Shown: piece after piece, positions 60,936 through 64,000 of the stretch
How positions within the stretch are numbered: the stretch's first letter is position 1
How the letters are laid out: each line of letters starts with the position of its first letter
Assembly (NCBI RefSeq): GCF_011604685.1
Contig: NZ_CP050063.1
Coordinates: forward strand, 573,501 to 637,500
Source of the DNA: Spirosoma aureum
Lineage (GTDB): Bacteria > Bacteroidota > Bacteroidia > Cytophagales > Spirosomataceae
Direction: 5' to 3'
DNA length: 64,000 bases
Made by a program: the position numbers and the translations under genes
Notes under the pieces: model-generated
Database searches by the model: none
Told to the model about the DNA's origin: nothing
Seen by the model: only the letters and a program-made list of their open reading frames with translations

Positions 60936-61011
60936 GGACTTTCGCTCAAAACCGTGCCACGGTTATCAGGAGTAGCAACAGTAACCGTGGCACGGTTCTG
61001 AGCGAAAGTCC
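60936..61011. repeat. palindromic repeat, family copy B
   Basis: Arms of 30 bases (60936-60965 and 60982-61011) pair with one mismatch around a 16-base loop. Beginning one base out, the arm reads AGGACTTTCGC, eight bases, then GTGCCACGG, like the copies at 35265 and 40132. It lies between sbcC (ending at 61054) and the phosphatase gene, both on the minus strand. Confidence 0.85.
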
Positions 61012-61053
61012 CAAAAAGGAAGCCTGAAGGGCAAACCTTATGCATAGTTGACT

Positions 61054-64000
61054 TTATACGTCCCAACTCCGTACAATACGACTCCCGTTTTCTGTGGATT
61101 CGGCACGAATGAAATTGTCAACTTCCTGCTGAAGCTCTTCAACGTGTGAAATAATGCCGACAACCCGGTTTTCGGAACGAAGAGCCTTCAAGGTTTTGAA
61201 AACTGTCTGGAGCGAATCCTTATCTAGTGTCCCGAAGCCCTCATCCAGAAAAAACAGATTTTGTTTGGCTTTGGTCAGATGCTGAATATTGTCAGACAGG
61301 GCAAGCGCAAGCGACAATGAGGCCTGAAAGGTTTGACCACCCGAGAGCGTTTTCACACTTCTGACTTCACCTCCGTTGAGGTAGTCGCGTACCTGAAAGC
61401 CGTTTTTATCGTCCAGCTCCAGTTTCAGCTGATTATTGGTCAGTTTAAAAAAACGCTCATTGGCCGACTCGCACAGGTTTTTGAGGTAAACCGACGAAAC
61501 ATAGTTGACAAAGCCCTGAGCCCGGAACAGCTCGTCCATTTTCTTTAAATCCTGCCGCCGGAGGTCCAGTTCGTCATGGCGCTTCTGATGATCCTGTTTC
61601 TGCTGCCATTGGGCTTCGAGCGTGGCCAGTATGGTGGTTGCGCGACCGTGTTCTTTGTTCAATTCATCTTTTTCGGCCTGCAACACTGTAAGTTGTTGTT
61701 GAACGGCCACCAGCGCAGCAGGATCGAAAGGATGTTCGGCTAATTCTTTTTCCAGGGTCTCCACCTGTTTCTGTAAGCCTGTTCGCTTCTCGTTATAGTC
61801 GTTGATTCGCCGTTTTTCCCGGCTAACATCTATTCCAGATTGTAGTATCTGGTTTACCTGTTCCCGATTCAATCCCTGGGCGTCCAGATTTTGGTCAATA
61901 GTCGTTTCTAGCGTTTTGCTTTCCTGACTAACTTCGGCTAGCTGTATATTGACTTGTTGAATCTGCTCCTCCAGTGTCGCCAATTCTTTTTCGGCGCTGC
62001 TTTTTTGTTTATCGGCATCGTCGAAATTGATTTTTGTCTGCTTGTAAGTGTTGTAAAGCGACTCGCGCAGGTCGGCAATCTGATCTAAACCCCATTGTTT
62101 TACTTCGTCGAGCCGAAAGTGTTCCAGTGATTCGGCGGCTGTTTTCAACTGACCATTCAGACCCGAAAGGTCGTTATCTGCTTCGGCGACTTTGCGGGCC
62201 AGTTCATTGTAGATAAGTTCGGTTTCTTCGGTGAGTTTGTTCAGTTCTCGAACAGCCTGTTGCGCATCCTGTAGCTGTTTTTGGCCGTCACTTTCCTTTC
62301 GGATGGCTTCCATAACCAGGCCTTCCTGTTCTTTCGAGAATTCCGGCCACGCAAAAGCATCTTCATGCGCTGTCAACAGTCCGACGATTTCCGCACGTTC
62401 CTGCGAAAGCCGCTTCCCATTATCCAACTCACTCCGTAGCTTCGTTGCCAGTTCCTTTATCGTCAGTTGAAGCGTTGTTGTGTCGTCAATTCGTTGCACA
62501 ACTTTGCGCAAAGCCGCATCACTGCGTTGAACATCGGCATCTTCGGCGTTACCTATATGCCGACTGGGGTGGTGTTCTGAGCCACACAAAGGGCATGGCT
62601 TGCCGTCGGTTAGCGCATCAGCATACTTACGAAGCTCATCCTGAACCAATAGTTGCCGATGTTTTGTCTCCCGGTCTTCCCGAATTAATTTCAGTTGCGC
62701 GAGGGCGTCCTCAATTTGGTCAGGTAATGTTTTAAGCGTCAACTGAGCCCATTCGACAGGGAATCCAGCTAAAGCATCGTTTTTACGCTGCTTTAGTTTT
62801 TCTACGGCCAGATCATAGTTGTTAAGGGCAGCCTGTAGATCGTCAGCCTGTTTTTTTAGGGGTTTATAAGCCGCGAACCAGTTATTTACTTTATAAAGCC
62901 TTTCAAGATTCGACGTTTGCCCTAGCCCATTATCCAGTACAAGCTGATGGTTAGCCCGGTCAGCTTTATAGCGTTCAAGCTGGCTGGTTTGCTGCTCAAG
63001 CTGGCTGGCCAGTGTACTCCGGTTATGTATTTGCTGACTAATTGATTGTTGCAACGTCCTGATTTGCTGCACCGTATCTAACTCGTCAATCTTCTGTTGC
63101 AGTTCATCACGAGTTTCATATGCTTTTTTAGCAGCATCATACAAACTCACTAAACTCGCCCGACGCTTGCTTGCAACACTAAGTTGTTGTCGAGCGTTTT
63201 GTTCCGCTTCTGTTAACTTAAGGTGTTTACTGGCTAATTTGTCGAAAATAGCAAAGTCAGACTGAAATATTAACAAACAGGATTCATACAAGGTAATATC
63301 GGCCTCGAGACGCTGATATTGTTCCTGTTGAATAAGGAGTTGAGTAAGTTCTTGTTGGTTGGATGCCAGAAGTTTGCTTCGATTCTGGCTCTCGATCAGT
63401 CGCTTTTCATCGGGTAGTAACTTGTTAATTTCAGATTCCTTTTTGGTCAATGATTCCAGAAGGTTGGTAATACTGGTCTTGGCCTGCTCAATCGCTTCGG
63501 GTGTAACATCGCCCAGAGGAGCCAGCAAACCGCGTAATTCCGAAAGCTGGTCATCATTCTCTTTGTTCAGTTTCCCAACTCGACCAGCCATATCGTACTG
63601 ATCCAGTTTGAATAACTGGTTCATCATCTTCGTACGCTCCGTTGGGCTGAGTTCCAGAAACTCCCGAAACTGGTTTTGTGGAATGATGATCGTTCGCTTA
63701 AAGTTGTCGTAGTCTAAGCCAAGAATCTGCTTCGACAATAGGGCGACATCCTCCTTTTCATTCCCAACCGGTTGCCAGTCGTTTTCCTGCCAGATAAACA
63801 TCCGACGTTCGCCCGGCATAATCTCATGATGCTTTTTAGGGTGTCGTCGGGCTTCATAAATGAATTTATAGAGTTGCTGCTCGGGCCCGGCCTGAAATTC
63901 GAAGTCGATAAGCAAATGCTTCGACTTCAGATTCATCATATTATACTGGCGATTATCGCGACTATTAAGTCGCTCGGTTTCACCATACAAAGCAAAACTA
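61054..64000 (-). CDS. sbcC: SbcC-type nuclease subunit (SMC-like ATPase), N-terminus cut off
   Basis: The frame is open through the right edge and starts in the middle of the protein, with SFALYGETERLNSRDNRQYNMM, the segment just after the Walker A helix in SbcC/Rad50. 982 residues are visible. Two long coiled coils flank the zinc hook CPLCGSEHHP, and the end has the ABC signature (TLSGGQTFQASLSLALALSD) and Walker B (NLFFLDEGFGTLDKDSL). With SbcD it forms a nuclease that cleaves DNA hairpins. The sbcD gene is usually upstream, beyond the window. The hairpin-cutting role is notable next to a window full of palindromes. Confidence 0.93.
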   Translation of the reverse strand, partial: SFALYGETERLNSRDNRQYNMMNLKSKHLLIDFEFQAGPEQQLYKFIYEARRHPKKHHEIMPGERRMFIWQENDWQPVGNEKEDVALLSKQILGLDYDNFKRTIIIPQNQFREFLELSPTERTKMMNQLFKLDQYDMAGRVGKLNKENDDQLSELRGLLAPLGDVTPEAIEQAKTSITNLLESLTKKESEINKLLPDEKRLIESQNRSKLLASNQQELTQLLIQQEQYQRLEADITLYESCLLIFQSDFAIFDKLASKHLKLTEAEQNARQQLSVASKRRASLVSLYDAAKKAYETRDELQQKIDELDTVQQIRTLQQSISQQIHNRSTLASQLEQQTSQLERYKADRANHQLVLDNGLGQTSNLERLYKVNNWFAAYKPLKKQADDLQAALNNYDLAVEKLKQRKNDALAGFPVEWAQLTLKTLPDQIEDALAQLKLIREDRETKHRQLLVQDELRKYADALTDGKPCPLCGSEHHPSRHIGNAEDADVQRSDAALRKVVQRIDDTTTLQLTIKELATKLRSELDNGKRLSQERAEIVGLLTAHEDAFAWPEFSKEQEGLVMEAIRKESDGQKQLQDAQQAVRELNKLTEETELIYNELARKVAEADNDLSGLNGQLKTAAESLEHFRLDEVKQWGLDQIADLRESLYNTYKQTKINFDDADKQKSSAEKELATLEEQIQQVNIQLAEVSQESKTLETTIDQNLDAQGLNREQVNQILQSGIDVSREKRRINDYNEKRTGLQKQVETLEKELAEHPFDPAALVAVQQQLTVLQAEKDELNKEHGRATTILATLEAQWQQKQDHQKRHDELDLRRQDLKKMDELFRAQGFVNYVSSVYLKNLCESANERFFKLTNNQLKLELDDKNGFQVRDYLNGGEVRSVKTLSGGQTFQASLSLALALSDNIQHLTKAKQNLFFLDEGFGTLDKDSLQTVFKTLKALRSENRVVGIISHVEELQQEVDNFIRAESTENGSRIVRSWDV

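Noticed and set aside
1..64000. tRNA, rRNA, tmRNA or insertion-sequence genes.
   Set aside because: No intergenic stretch shows tRNA-like or rRNA-like sequence, and no transposase or integrase frame was seen. Short or unusual RNA genes could still have been missed without a covariance search.

Overview
The window looks like a chromosomal segment of a Cytophagales bacterium (phylum Bacteroidota), most like Spirosoma and relatives. The signs are TonB receptors with an N-terminal carboxypeptidase-like domain, one of them paired with a DUF4249 lipoprotein, a Reg_prop/Y_Y_Y sensor kinase, a GGGP-synthase-type gene, DUF349 and DUF4926 proteins, almost no Shine-Dalgarno sequences, and several promoters of the Bacteroidota form TTG - about 20 bases - TAnnTTTG. 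The genus is inferred from protein style, not from a search.

Layout. 1-6.2 kb: start of a secreted prolyl oligopeptidase (off the left edge), a sensor histidine kinase and a secreted SGNH/DUF11 protein. 6.4-10.8 kb: a c-type-cytochrome/DUF1549/DUF1553 protein followed by a Tat-exported DUF1501 protein. 10.9-16 kb: hydrolase, gatC, plsC, purH and a polysaccharide flippase. 16-20.8 kb: DUF4249 plus TonB receptor, a TraB/GumN protein and a small unknown. 20.9-25.4 kb: uvrA, mgtC-like and a small outer-membrane protein. 25.4-29.5 kb: a visibly A+T-rich block with an SGNH lipoprotein and an AlgI/AlgJ-like O-acetylation pair. 29.6-34.4 kb: GMC oxidoreductase, SMP-30 lactonase, phosphatidylserine decarboxylase and glutamate dehydrogenase. 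34.7-37.8 kb: a DksA-like protein, a holin-III-like membrane protein, an acidic membrane protein, a frameshifted GGGP synthase and a TonB-C protein. 37.8-43.6 kb: AraC regulator, acyl-CoA dehydrogenase, MaoC hydratase, hydrolase, TVP38 protein and a Cys/Met-metabolism PLP enzyme. 43.7-46.4 kb: a TonB receptor behind a TPP riboswitch, so probably a thiamine importer. 46.4-51.8 kb: DUF4926, TPR protein, ribH, aspartate kinase, an MNT/HEPN pair whose HEPN half is frameshifted, serS and a small Rof-like protein. 51.8-64 kb: DUF349, ettA, class IV aminotransferase, kdsC, rsmF-like methyltransferase, hydrolase, fabI, phoD-like phosphatase and a truncated sbcC.

Most genes are ordinary housekeeping or envelope functions. 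What stands out is noncoding structure. Long near-perfect inverted repeats occupy many gene ends and some gene starts. Three of them (35.3, 40.2 and 60.9 kb) share the same arm sequence at identical spacing and form a dispersed palindromic repeat family; one copy has an internal 16-base tandem array. A 62-bp perfect palindrome lies inside the start of the AlgJ-like gene. Two genes (GGGP synthase and HEPN) carry frame breaks. I saw no tRNA, rRNA, CRISPR array, insertion sequence or prophage.
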